The notes under the pieces: model-generated
Seen by the model: the letters and a program-made list of their open reading frames with translations, nothing else
Told to the model about the DNA's origin: nothing
Database searches by the model: none
From: Drosophila persimilis
Lineage: Eukaryota > Arthropoda > Insecta > Diptera > Drosophilidae
Assembly (NCBI RefSeq): GCF_003286085.1
Contig: NW_020825288.1
Coordinates: 16,244,001 to 16,308,000 of the forward strand
DNA: 64,000 bases
Direction: 5' to 3'
Made by a program: the position numbers and the translations under genes
Shown here: positions 47,271 to 59,123 of the stretch, piece after piece
Position numbering within the stretch: position 1 is the stretch's first letter
Layout: each line of letters starts with the position of its first letter

Positions 47271-47875
47271 TGTGAGTTGCTGCGGACACCGCAACTCTAC
47301 AGTTATACCCGATACTAAGTCAGTATGGCACACGCCGCTAATATTAAGCGACACCACAAAGAGTGCGTGCGAGAGAGACAGAAAATCAGTCTGAGCGTGA
47401 CGTCGGGCGCTGCGTAGCCACTGCAAATTGATTTCTTGCTTTTGGTTACAAAATCCGATCTGATCCAGATTCAGCAATCTGATAGATATGGTCATTATCT
47501 ATGATTCTGCGTTTTTAGTTTTCTCGAATCTGCAATATTGTGGATGCAACAGATTTTCGTCCTTTGTGGGGGCGAAAGTGGGCGGGGCGAAGTTTTTAAA
47601 TATTTTTGTAGCAGTGACATATGACAGAAGTCTGGATCCAAAACATCGTTGCTCTAGCTCTTATAGTCTTTGAGCACTAGGCGCTAAAGGGGACGGACAG
47701 ACGGACGGACGGACAGACGGACAGACAGACATGGCTCAAACGACTCGGCTATTGATGCTGATCAAGAATATATATACTTTATGGGGTCGGAAACGATTCC
47801 TTCTGGACGTTACACACATCCACTTTTACCACAAATCAAATATACCCCAATACTTATTTTGAGTATCGGGTATAA
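47271..47875 (+). mobile_element. mini-me/DINE-like element, copy 3 (in duplicate B)
   Basis: Duplicate of the element at 41191, with a 4-base deletion near 47452 and several substitutions. It reached this site through the segmental duplication and not by a separate insertion. Confidence 0.8.
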
Positions 47876-47911
47876 CAAACCGCGAGAGAAATTTTAGACG
47901 TTTCTCTGAGC

Positions 47912-48018
47912 TTGAGAGAGAGATACAGGAAGCTAGAGAAGGAGAGAGCCCCAAAAGCTCTCGCCTTGGCAAAGCAAAAGCGAACAAGTGTGTATAAAAA
48001 GGACATTTCGCTCAGTCG
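47912..48018 (+). promoter_or_regulatory. GAGA-rich, TATA-containing promoter (duplicate B)
   Basis: Same arrangement as in duplicate A: GAGA tracts, TATAAAAA at 47993-48000, TCAGTC at 48012-48017, a leader-like stretch and a donor GAAG|GTAGGC near 48433. This copy is the nearest promoter-like sequence upstream of the ERICH2-like gene, whose first coding exon is preceded by a splice acceptor at 53787. That connection is inferred. Confidence 0.5.
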
Positions 48019-49041
48019 TCGACTCCTGTTAATAAAGCGAAACGCAAGTTTTGGCCCTAGCAAAGAAGTGTTTCCATTTTCCGCTGCAACAAAGATTATT
48101 TTCCAAGAAATTGTGCAACAAATTGAACCATAAGGGAAAACCGAAGAGCCAGTCGCTGGGCTTTTGTGTGTGTGTTAAAAGCGCGTCAGAAACAGTTGGG
48201 CAGTCGAAAAGTTTCCAGCCCCAGCTGCATAGTAGCCGAGAAAAACACACGCGCTAACCGTTAATTAGTTTTCCCCCTCACCGCTGAATCTTTAATTCGA
48301 GGACAGTCCTGGGACCTGCTGCTAATTAAGCCTGGGACTTACCAACAACGCAGTAGCGAAAGAGCGAGGCTGGAGGATGCATTAACCAGGTGGCAGCCGC
48401 GAGGAGGTGCCACAACTCGTAAATATTTGAAGGTAGGCGACTCTGCTCTGTCAGCAAGTCCATACAATTTATGGCAGATTCTAGCCGTCCCTTCCAGACG
48501 CACTAAAATTCACCCTTGGCGGAAGCTTCACCATCTTCCTCCTCTTTTTGCAATTTTAATTTTTTGTGCATTATATACATATGTACATACAAACATACAT
48601 ACTCGTATGTACTTAATTTTTGCCACTCGAAGGCGGCAACGGTTGCCGCACGAAAGTGTCGAGCACTCGAAAGTTTCTGCTCAGTAGAGTATTTTTAATG
48701 ATGCACTAAACGATCAACCGAGAAGACCGAGAGGTGTTGATCCATATAGTGCTAGGATTATGTATAGTTCCGGGAAAAATCAGTTCCAGTTTCTCTGCTC
48801 ATATCATATGTACATATATGTATGCATGACCGTACTTTGATGGTGACGGCTGAGTGCAGAATACTGGGAGGAAGAACATCACCCTGTATTATTTAAGAAA
48901 ATTACGTGTAAAATGAATCAAGTTTCTGGCTGAAAAAGCGTATTAACTAAGTTACAGATTAGTTCCACTAGTCACAGACCTTACTTGCTTCATCAGAAAT
49001 TCTGATTCAGAATCGTTTTGTCTGGATTTTCCTTTGAAACG

Positions 49042-49335
49042 ATGTCGAACATGAAACTGCTGGCGATCTTGCTTGCGATTTCCTTTACCCTGTTGGAGGC
49101 GATAAGTCCCGATTGCGTTGGCAAGCCCTTTGGCACGGGGGATTGTGACAGGAGGCACGCCGTCTTCTACTACAGCGATTCAACGGAACGATGTGAAAGG
49201 ACCGTATTAAATTGCATCGTATTTGGTTCAAATAGATATAAGACTCAGGAATTATGTGAAGCACACTGCAAGACACCGCTTCATCTTCATGTATTTGACG
49301 CAGGCTTAAATTCAAAAGTTGGAACGATTCTATAA
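49042..49335 (+). CDS. Small secreted Kunitz/BPTI-like protein, copy B
   Basis: 97 aa, identical to the copy at 42966: signal peptide, six cysteines in a near-Kunitz pattern, Asp at the P1-equivalent position. Start, stop and flanking DNA are intact, so both copies should be expressible and gene dose is doubled. Confidence 0.75.
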   Translation: MSNMKLLAILLAISFTLLEAISPDCVGKPFGTGDCDRRHAVFYYSDSTERCERTVLNCIVFGSNRYKTQELCEAHCKTPLHLHVFDAGLNSKVGTIL

Positions 49336-51320
49336 TTCAATTTATATAAGCAATTAGTCGCTGATGATAATGTAACCATTGAAATTGGTCTCGCAAAATT
49401 GTGTCTAAATACATATTTAATGACTAACTGTAGTTTAGAAATTAAAAATACATACTCGCATGTACATACTTACATAGGTACGTTTGTATGCATATGTGTA
49501 GGTAGTATTTTTAGTATTCTTTTCATTATTGTTTTCTTTTTTTGTGTACTCGTTTTTGTTTCAGGCTCTTCTTGGCTTGTCACCAGCGTCTTTAGGTCGA
49601 GTCGACGGGCACTCATAAATATTTCAACTTGTCAAAGCGCATATGTATGAGTATTTTTATCCACCGTTCTCGTGGCGTGCAAGTACAAGGGGTATAATGT
49701 GTTCAAAGAAATCTATGTAACATACAGAAGAAAGCAATCGATATTGTTTCCCAGAACTCTCAAACTCCCCGATCTGTGAATCGAGAAAAACCCCTCAAGA
49801 ACTTTAATACGTTTCATATTATAAGATATATCGGTTACTAAAACCTGCAATCTACTGCCTAATGGGTATCTCATTGTCGAATCCCTCGACTTAGTCGACT
49901 CACTTGCTTTCAGTGTATGCATGGCTATGTGGGCCTTTGAATGTGTGTGAACAGCCGCAACTTGTTAGCGTGTATGCCACGGCAATACAGCAAGTAGAAC
50001 CCAAGCTCGAAGACTCGCAGCCATCAGCAGAGAGACTCTCTTGGTCACAACGTTTCCGCTTTGCTTTCTGTGACACCCAGGGGCTCCATCAGGCTTTCAC
50101 CCTCACCCCCCCTGGTCTCTCTTTCTTAGCCCTAGAGCTGTCGCTTTGTTGGTATAATTTTAATTACCACTTGAGCGACTTATGCGGCGTGGGTCGGTGA
50201 ATGAATGCGAGTATGAGTGGCTCATGGTATAGTGGATGTGGCCCAGCTGAGGTGCCTACTGGGTGAGTGCATCAAGTCGGCACAAATACCTACGATGTGA
50301 ACCATATACTAAGCCCACACACTTTTATATACTATCTACATTGCACGCTCATAAGGACGAATAACAAAACCACGCACTGACAATGCGCAATATTCTCCTG
50401 AAAACCCGCATTGTTTGGTTCTATTGTATAGGACTTTTGCATTGGGATTTTGTTGGATTCAGGAAACCTCAAAGCAAAGTCCCAGCCAAGGAAATATTGC
50501 GTATGCGCCACATAAGCCGGCCTGTCAGAGGTGTTCCACATTCATGTGTGTATGTATGTATGTATGTATGTGGTAGCTGTAAAGTATCATAATTGATTAT
50601 TTGCCGCTTCATTGGCCATCTAAGCCGCATTCAGTTCGGCGATAGTCGAATAGATACCATCCAATCAGCCGCCTCTGAATATCGATTGCAATTCATATAA
50701 AGGCAATGACCACAACAAACCGCTTATTGCCCCCGTCCTTGGCCGGTGTGCGGTGGTGGCAAATCCAACTTTTCATAGACAACTTTTTGGTCCGCTAGAG
50801 AGTATTGTGTGGGAAAGTTTTTCCTTTTTTGTAAATTTTCTTTGCCTGGAAACGATGAAATATGATAGTGGGAGAACCGCAAAAAGTGCAGCTTTAAATT
50901 ACGCTTTTCGTTTCAGCGTATCTTAAAGTTTCTTTAAGCCGGAAGAACCTTATACATACAAACGTAGTTAAAGAAGTTTGGTATTTCCATAAACGGTCGT
51001 TAAAGTTTTCATTTCATTTCAGTTTGGTAGAATTTCACGAGATTTTCCAGCAAAAGAAACTGAAAGTACTCTTGCGGGAAAAGTTGTACAAAAACTGAAC
51101 CTTTTTGGTTCGCTCACATCATTTCCATTTCATTTCGATGATGTACGGAAAATTCAGGAACTTTTTTACAACTACACATCTTAAATGGTAAAACTTTCAA
51201 TGAAAATCATAATAGTTATAGCTTGACGACAGCTTTCGAGGTACTTTTTAAACAGCTTCAGTAGGACTATGCATATATGTATATATAGGACCTTTTTGAG
51301 GGGGAAAAGCAGTTCTATGG

Positions 51321-53787
51321 CCAACGCTTGGCAGCCACTCAAAGTGCCGAAAACGTAATTTCGGCAGCATCTAACGATAACAACCTTTGGGCGATCATTG
51401 TAATTCGGCAATTTGGCCGCAGTTCCATCTCTCGTCTCTGTTCCAAGTCTAAGGAAGGTGCCGAAACGTACACTAGGGATATCTGTACATATATAAATAA
51501 AAACGAAATGTTATTACAGTTTGAAAAGTCGTTTCGTTGCTCCTCATCATAAATTCTCCTTTTATTGACAAATTCCAGCATTGGACACCGGCAATGATGG
51601 AGCATTCTTTGTAGTATTTTCTGGAAAACTCATTAACGGCTCGTGTCCTGGCTAACTTTGGCTGAATAGCCAATGGCAAGGACCTTCGGCTTAGACGGCT
51701 TCCCCTGTTCCTTGGGTTGGTTGTTGGCAGCCGGAGAGTGCCAGGACTGCCATCGGCCGAACAGTTACATATTGCATGTTGTTTGGGCCTAAATAAGCCC
51801 CAACCGGGCGGCAATTTGGCAAACGTTCGAGCCTCGGATTCGTATCGCCGCGCCGTCGCTTTTAAGTGTTTGTTATAAATTATTCGCTACATTTTCAAAC
51901 TGGACAACCGAAATGCAGTAACTGTAATGACTTTTTATGCAATTTTACTGCACTGTGGACGCCATCTGACCCCATCACAAACCACCACATACAAGTACTT
52001 CCGACTACCCGTAAATACACACATAGATATACATACATATGTACATCCATATATGTACATATAACTTTCCGGTTCGCTGACTTTAAATTTGGTTCGTTCT
52101 GAAAGGGTTGCTTTCGGTGTTGCCTTCTGCTTGGGGAGAGGTGAGTGGCCAGCAATGGAAATTCAATTTCCCCGCAGACATATTAATTATGCAAATGAAA
52201 ATGGTTTCGTTACGCTGCAAACCACGTGTTCAGGATCGCACAGATTCAATGGAACACCTCTTTTTCTCGTAAGTAAAGTTCAGCGAAAGCTTTCTTGCTG
52301 TTGAACAAAAACAATAAAGTTAGTAATCTCTGGAGAAAATCCATTGGAAAAACTTTTCTCCTCCTCGAACTTCACGTATTAGAAGTTGTTTCGAAATTAG
52401 TTATTCCACTAGTTCTAAATGAACTAAGGAGAAGCCACCACAGAACTGAAACTGTCGCGAGAACTTTAGCACATGGCGAGAAAATCCAAAGTCTTTCTCT
52501 TTAAAAATTGTTCGCTGCAAATCATAACCAAAGAGCAACATGTTCAGGAAGTTTTAGCCAACTTGTAAATGCACCGGAGAATCAGAACTACTATATACCA
52601 TGTACATATGTATATATATAGAAAGGAAACAAGTTTTAGATAGACTTTCTGTGCGGCTGGTCGCCCAGCCGGCACAGACATGTCTGACATTTAAAAAGGC
52701 CAAAAACGTGAAAGAGGATCAACCGAAAAGCAAACAAATCACAGACAATTGAGTGACTGACGTGTTGTTTATAAAGACAGGCCCTGAGAGAGACCAAAGC
52801 GACAGGCAGAATGACATTGGAGTTAAAGGGGGGAAAGAGACCCCAGAACCAGACCCAGAACCAGACCCAGACATAGACACAGACGAGGAACGAAGCAATT
52901 AGGATTCAATGCATTGGGTATAAAATACAATTAAGTGCCATTTGGACCGGACGGCGTACGGAACGGAGAAAAGTAAACAAGCAATTACAGGAACGTCAGC
53001 ACGTCGACAGATATGCCATTATTGATATTGATTTTACAGTCAGATCCTGCCAGACCCAGAGCAAAGTCAGTTAAGTAAATCATCCGCTTGTCGAGCGGTA
53101 AAGCAAATTTATTGGTTTTAATGATGGGCCACGGGGCCTTGAGACTTTGCGGCAAGACCCCGGAAAAAAGAGTACTCTACTCAGAGCCACACACATAACT
53201 TTCAATTATTGAATGGGGCAGACAGATACAACGGGGAGAGTACGAGTGTGTCTGCAGAAGCAAACATTCGTTGCATACCTCCAGGCGTGGCGCATGTCGC
53301 GCGCCAATTAAACGGGCAGAAAACAACGCCAACAATTTTGTACATTTCCACTTCTCACACATGCCCCACAGAGCGGAGCCCACAATCATGCAAATACTCG
53401 TTTGTTCGCGTGTCGAGCAGCCTTATACCACTAGTTGAGCAAAGAAGCCCCCCAAGGGGGAATCCGGCTCGGCTGCGCTGCCACCAGACCACGTCATTTG
53501 ATTTCGCTTTTTGCGCCAATCTGGCTAAAATTATCTTAGCGGTTAGCTCGCCTATTACCAGGGCCAGAAAGCGAGTGTCTGCTCTGATCCGAAAGAAGCG
53601 AAATTAGCATTTGACTTTTAGCATTTAACAAAGTCCTGTCCTGTCCTGGAAAGGTCGAAGGTGAGGCAATCCAATTAGGGATGTGCCTCGGGACTCGAAG
53701 CATTTGCTGCAGTCCCAAGCACTCATCAAAGGCCAATCAAGATCTATTCAAACTTTAAATTTCACTCTTTTTCAACTCCTTTTTCAG
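51321..53787. other. Non-coding stretch between the duplication and the ERICH2-like gene
   Basis: No supported gene. It holds ATACATATGTACAT-type tracts near 52030 and 52605 and a CCAGACCCAGAA repeat near 52850-52880. A polypyrimidine tract and acceptor TTTTTCAG end at 53787, so it is probably intron and/or 5' flank of the downstream gene. An untranslated exon could be hidden here. Confidence 0.5.
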
Positions 53788-53856
53788 ACCATTACTTGAG
53801 AATGCCTCAATAAAGCAGTAAGAATACTCGAAATAATAAAATAATACCTAGCGATC

Positions 53857-55859
53857 ATGTCAAATGTAAGTAGTTCTCATTACCTAATGTAATACCCTAT
53901 GACTAGTATTTCTTTCGTAATCCCTCCTGTTTAGCTTCTCTACATGGACAAGTCGAATGGCAATGGCGTCTATGCGGTCAAGCCCAACAGCAGCCACACG
54001 GACAACGATAATGCCCTGATGGGAGCAGGTGTTGCCCCAACCACAAACTCGACAGCAGTAGCAGCAGTAACAGCAGCAGCAGCAGCAGCAGCAGCTGGAG
54101 GTGGAGGTGGAGTGGTGGCAGGCGGCTGCCCCACAACGTTGGCCACAGCAAATAACATAAACATAATGAACGGAGCCGCCGCTGCTGCAGCTGCATCGGC
54201 GTCCACTCTGCCAACTTCCGCTTCCAGCGAGGACCTCAGCCAGAGCCTGTCCGAGTACACAGATGCTGACGAGAGTATATCCGCCCCCACTGAGTTTCTC
54301 GCTGAGGTAATGCATATACAGAACAGAATATCGATCTGTATATACCCAACAACGTTGGGGAAAACAATCGTAGCTGAGAAACCATCAGATTTTGTTACCA
54401 AAAGAGATCAAGAATATTTTTAAAGGTAGTGACCTTTAAAGAACCCGGTACCGCTAATTACAAGTAATATATGTACGTTCATCAGAGCGGATGAGTCGTA
54501 GGTAGCACCTCTTTGTGCTAATCGCTGCAGCCTTGACTACCCCTATCTGATTACCTGAGTGGGGCACACTTCTGGCCCTTGGCAAGGTTACTAAGACGCA
54601 ACAGACCTTATGCAAATGCAAATTGCTGCACTGTCAGCAGAGATTGGGGATTTAATTTTAAGTCCTTTCTGGAGGATTACGCGACCGAGCGTTGCACCCT
54701 CTTGCTCTGCATTCCAACGTATTGATTGCTAATAAATTGCCTTCCGAGCGCATTCAACTTTCAGAAGAGTCAACTTTTTTGTCCTCCGCTCCGCCCGATG
54801 TGGGCCAGTGGAACAGGGCAGCCAGGATGTATGAGCAGGAGGCAGCCATTGTTATTGAGATGTTATGAGAATTTCAAAAGGGATTTGATGGCATTCGCTA
54901 TATTGTTTGATATATAAGTATATTGTGCGTTGTTTCTCCTGCAGTTCCTGTCCGCCGTCATGCTCAAGGACTACAAAAAGGCATTGAAATATTGCAAACT
55001 GAGTGAGTACAGAAAAGGTATTTCTGGAGTGCACTTATAGTATATATTTTCCTGCTGTTTAGTCCTCCAATACGAGCCCAACAACAGCACGGCAAAGGAG
55101 TTCTATCCCCTCATCCTGGACAAGCTGCGGGGAGGTGAGTGAGCTGGTAGCCAGCCGCGAGAATAGTGAATTAATCCTCTCTCCTGTGCCGCAGTAGCCG
55201 CGTCCAGCGACAGCGACGAGAACTACAATAAATCTTCATCAGCCGAACTGGCTCTGGACCTACATGAATCTGATGCTGAAGGCGATGGCGATGGCGACGG
55301 GAGTGACAGTAGCAACAACTGTTCCGAGGAGGACAACGGCTGGGGTGACGATGAAATTGACAATGTCGATGTGGAGGGCGAGGAGGAGAGCAGCAGCAGT
55401 GGCGATGACTTCGAGCTGCCGATCGATGAGCAGCAGGATCTAGCTGCTGTCGATGGCCTGGCCGTGCCGCACTCCCACTCCCACTCTCATTCCCACAGCC
55501 ACAATGACTCGGGCTCCTCGCGCAACTCGTCGAGCGGCGGAGGCGGGCGCAGCGACAACACCACCCACTCCTACTCGAGTCTGCTGCTGGAGGAGGAGGA
55601 CGACATTGTTCCAATCAGCCTGAGCTTTGGCCTCAAGGACACCACGGCCACAGATCTGGATGTTAGCAATGGTGAGTGGCCCCAAATGCATCGCAGTTCG
55701 GGATTTGACGATCCGTTACTCTTTGTTGCAGGAAACAAGGTGCCTTCCGCTTCGTGCAGCGACTCGGAGTCACCCACAGAACCACTGACGCAGCGACTGG
55801 CGGCCATACTCCGCTCCAAGTGCGGTGTCTCCTCCGGCGGCAATGAAGACCCCTACTGA
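53857..55859 (+). CDS. ERICH2-like acidic protein with a TPR-like motif
   Basis: Six coding exons with consensus splice sites and matching phases: 53857-53865, 53935-54306, 54945-55002, 55063-55134, 55195-55671 and 55732-55859, giving 371 aa. Exon 1 contributes only Met-Ser-Asn. Residues 40-75 are Ala- and Gly-rich low complexity. Residues 124-170 form a single TPR-like helical pair (AVMLKDYKKALKYCKLILQ then YEPNNSTAKEFYPLI), which resembles the conserved core of vertebrate glutamate-rich protein 2. The C-terminal half is strongly acidic, with Asp/Glu/Ser runs and an HSHSHSHSHSH stretch. Molecular function is not known to me. The start is supported by the phase-0 junction between exons 1 and 2, although an in-frame ATG at 53944 is an alternative. 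Convergent with put. Confidence 0.75.
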
Positions 55860-56265
55860 GGGAACCCCGATCTATAGATCTGTTTATACTACACTTACAC
55901 TGAGCAACACTCGCAGGTTTTAGAAAGGAACCAAAGATTGGAGATGGGTCTGATTCTGTTGCACAGTGCTATCTATATTCTTGTATACTCCACCCCTTTG
56001 CCCCGCTAGTCTCTCCACTAGTGCGACCGCTTTGCGAACCTAGAAACCGTCCCTACATACTGCATACACTCGTATATTGTATCTTGTATCTCCAATTGCA
56101 ACGTTTTCTCTTCAAACGCGATTCTATTCTCCCTAGGACAAACATATCGTACAAACTCAAAAAGTACTTATATACATTAATACCTATATATTATATATAC
56201 TATTATATAAACTTTATATGTTTAGCCCTAGACCTAGTTACAGCTCGACTAGCTACAGAGCCCCC

Positions 56266-56271
56266 AATAAA
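56266..56271 (+). terminator. Poly(A) signal candidate of the ERICH2-like gene
   Basis: AATAAA lies 407 bases after the stop codon. A second AATAAA at 56945-56950, followed by A-rich DNA, is an alternative distal site. Confidence 0.5.
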
Positions 56272-59123
56272 GATATACTCGATATCATAAGAGGCATAGG
56301 TGACTATACACACAGATACAGAATGCGAAACATACAAACAAACAAACAAAATTAATAGATATACTGAACAGATATATACATATAATATATTTTAGTAATA
56401 CACCCATTCAGAACGCACAGGACATGGAATGCTTTACATACAATTTGCATTTGATAGAGATCGATTTTTTTCCCCAGACATAGAGACGCAGATCTCTGAC
56501 GGAGGACAAGCCTAGAAGCTAAGGATAAGTCTGATAAGAGAGGAAAGAACAGCGAACAGAGAACAGAACACGAACGAATGTAGAACTAAAACTGAAATGG
56601 TCCAAAGTCAAAAAATACGTAGATGATTGTACATAAAAAACATACTCGAACATATATTTTCTATTTTCGGCGAATTAAGCCAGTCTATATACTCCACAGT
56701 CTATATTCGTTCGATTCGATTCGGTTCGATAAGTTGATGCGGGATATAACTCTAAAAACTCCCTAACCCCTCATTAAACCGTACTCAAACCCTTAAATTC
56801 TTACACAATAATTGTAATTCATCCGTATATGTGGTATGTGTAGCTCAAGGCTAGATTTTTCCTAAATGTATTGTTGAATTATATAACCCAAATAGTCTGT
56901 ATTTACTACAATGTACATGTATACTCGTATTGGAAGAAATTTGTAATAAAAAAATAAAAAGGAACGAAAGCTGGAAAAATTTGCCTTTTTATTGGAGGAA
57001 AACACAGGTGGCCGGGGTTTTTTTCTTTATCAAACATTTGCTTATTTTTAACTTTATTTGAAATCCATTATTATCAAAGATCTTTTTATTATTCATATAA
57101 ATTTCTCATTAACATGACTTGCAATCCATTCGTATATAATTTTTTTACTAATAGGTTTTTATAAAACTTTGCTGATGATATTCGAAAAATGGGATGTTTT
57201 AAAAACATTTTCATTATTTGACCGCTCACACGTGTTCATTTTTGTTCAGTTGTTTATTGATTTATGAAGTGCATACAAGATATAGAAAAATTTCTATTGG
57301 CGTTCTGTTTTCGCTTTTGTATAATTTTATAAAAATGTCTCTGCAACTCGATTGGAAATGGCTTGTTCTATGTATTCGTTTGGTTTATTTCCCCCCCATG
57401 TAGCAGCATTCTGATATGTAACAAACTACTTTGATTAAATATACTAACATATTTCATGTTTTCCTCGCTCTCTGAATACTGAATACTGATTCTTATTACC
57501 TTTATTATCATGGCTTATCATGGCTAATATGTTACATGATCTTCCAGCACCAATGGAAATTATACAAACTAAATGCAGCATAACAAAATTCGTTCTATTA
57601 TTAAGATTAATCCTGTTTTTGCATAATAAACTATTTTTTTGTTGTAAGTTGCTCAAAAAAAATCAGGTAATGAAGCTTTGTTTCGATTTGTTTCGTGTTG
57701 TTTTGTTGTGTGTTGCTTTGTGTGTAGTTGATATCTTACATGAATGAAGAAAGAAGAGATACTTGCGCATACGGTTAGCCATTGATAAGAACTGACGCTG
57801 AGCAAACAGAATTTCAAAGGAAATCATTCAACTCTTCCAAACAATATACAGAATATTAATAGATCTAGATGCATGTGTCGCACCTGCATCCCTCCTATGA
57901 TAACATGGTAAGACTTACTTTCGTTTTAATAATATTTAACATACTTACTCATCGCCCGACGACTTTTTCTTTTACTTATTTTACATGTTTTGCGTTGTAA
58001 GTTCGCCTCCCTACCGATGTTCGATCTAGATAGGTTTATGGATTATAATGCTGACAATGGATGCAGCGTGTGATTCATATTATTCACAAACCTCCTAAGT
58101 CTGCGTGTGTTTCCATGTGCCTATGCTTTTATGTGTAACTGTGTGTGTGTGTATATATATAGTATAGGTGTAGATGTAGATATATATAATATATAATGTA
58201 TATGCGCTTATGTTAGATTCTCGTTAAAAAGAAACTTTCATTTGAAAACTTCAGGTGATGCTTGTACTGTCCAGTAGAATTAGAATACAATTACATATAT
58301 AATTACACATTTGCATGCATAAGTGAGCTCTGAGGGTCGTTGGCACTACGATTCAAACTATACAACAACTATAAAACTGAAGCAAATCAAATAATAAGTC
58401 GATCAAATCAAGTGGTAAGCGTAAGGGAGTTAAAAAATGTTTTTTTTGTTTATTCAAAATACAACATCGAAAGACACGCGCACATTAAGGTCAAACGAGA
58501 GTGTGCGGGAAATAAAAACACTATGACTACAGGTTAAAATGTAAACTTAAAAGGTAAGGTAATAGTTGTAGAAAATAACAATTAGCCTACCGGATAGCTA
58601 ACAATATAAAAGAGACGTTCGTTGACGAACCAATGAAAGAATCAAAAGGCTTGGCGTGACAATAATTTCAACAGTTTGCGGTTGCGCACAAATATTACTT
58701 TTAAATGATAAACAAAAGCTACGTTACGTGTATGTATGCATATATGTATATGTATCAGTATATATGTACGGTTATCAGTCAATGAAGTCAATGTGGGATG
58801 AGTTACTAACACATCTATTACTGCAAGTAGCAACGTCTAACGTCTAACGCTCCGCTTTGTTCTGTTTAGCTTAGTTTACTCGTATGTCTTAGCTCACTTC
58901 TAACGGATGCAAGATCATGGCTGTATGTGGGTGCGAGTGAGTGTGATATCTGCTGATGACGATGTTATAAAACTATAAATCTATAAACGAAACATGCTGC
59001 CAATTTGCCAGCGATCGCACTTAATTATCCAACTATCAACTAACGACTGCTGAGCAAAAGGCTTTCGATTGATTGGTTGGCAAGTCACAGCCCTGCCCTT
59101 GGGGCTGTGACTTAGTACCGCTT
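56272..59123. other. Intergenic / 3' UTR region between convergent genes
   Basis: AT-rich DNA without supported ORFs. The left part up to about 56960 may be a long 3' UTR of the ERICH2-like gene, and the right part probably carries the put 3' UTR on the - strand. TTTATT (an AATAAA on -) occurs at several places, including near 56984. A TA-rich stretch with GTGTGTGTATATATATAG lies near 58142. No RNA gene was recognised. Confidence 0.5.

Larger units (their letters stand above)
45239..51320. repeat. Tandem duplication, copy B (unit about 6.08 kb)
   Basis: Direct repeat of copy A with about two dozen differences, roughly 0.3-0.4% by eye. They include an 11-base insertion AATAGAATCAC near 46099, a 4-base deletion in the mini-me-like element near 47452 and one extra TATG unit near 50560. 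Net length difference is 11 bases. The coding exons of the Hr96 tail and the Kunitz gene are identical between copies. Low divergence means a young duplication, or conversion between copies, or collapsed haplotypes in an assembly. Confidence 0.95.

Noticed and set aside
54307-54423. Extension of the ERICH2-like exon 2 to a stop at 54423
   Set aside because: The frame after the donor at 54307 is compositionally unlike the protein, and splicing to 54945 restores the conserved TPR-like motif.
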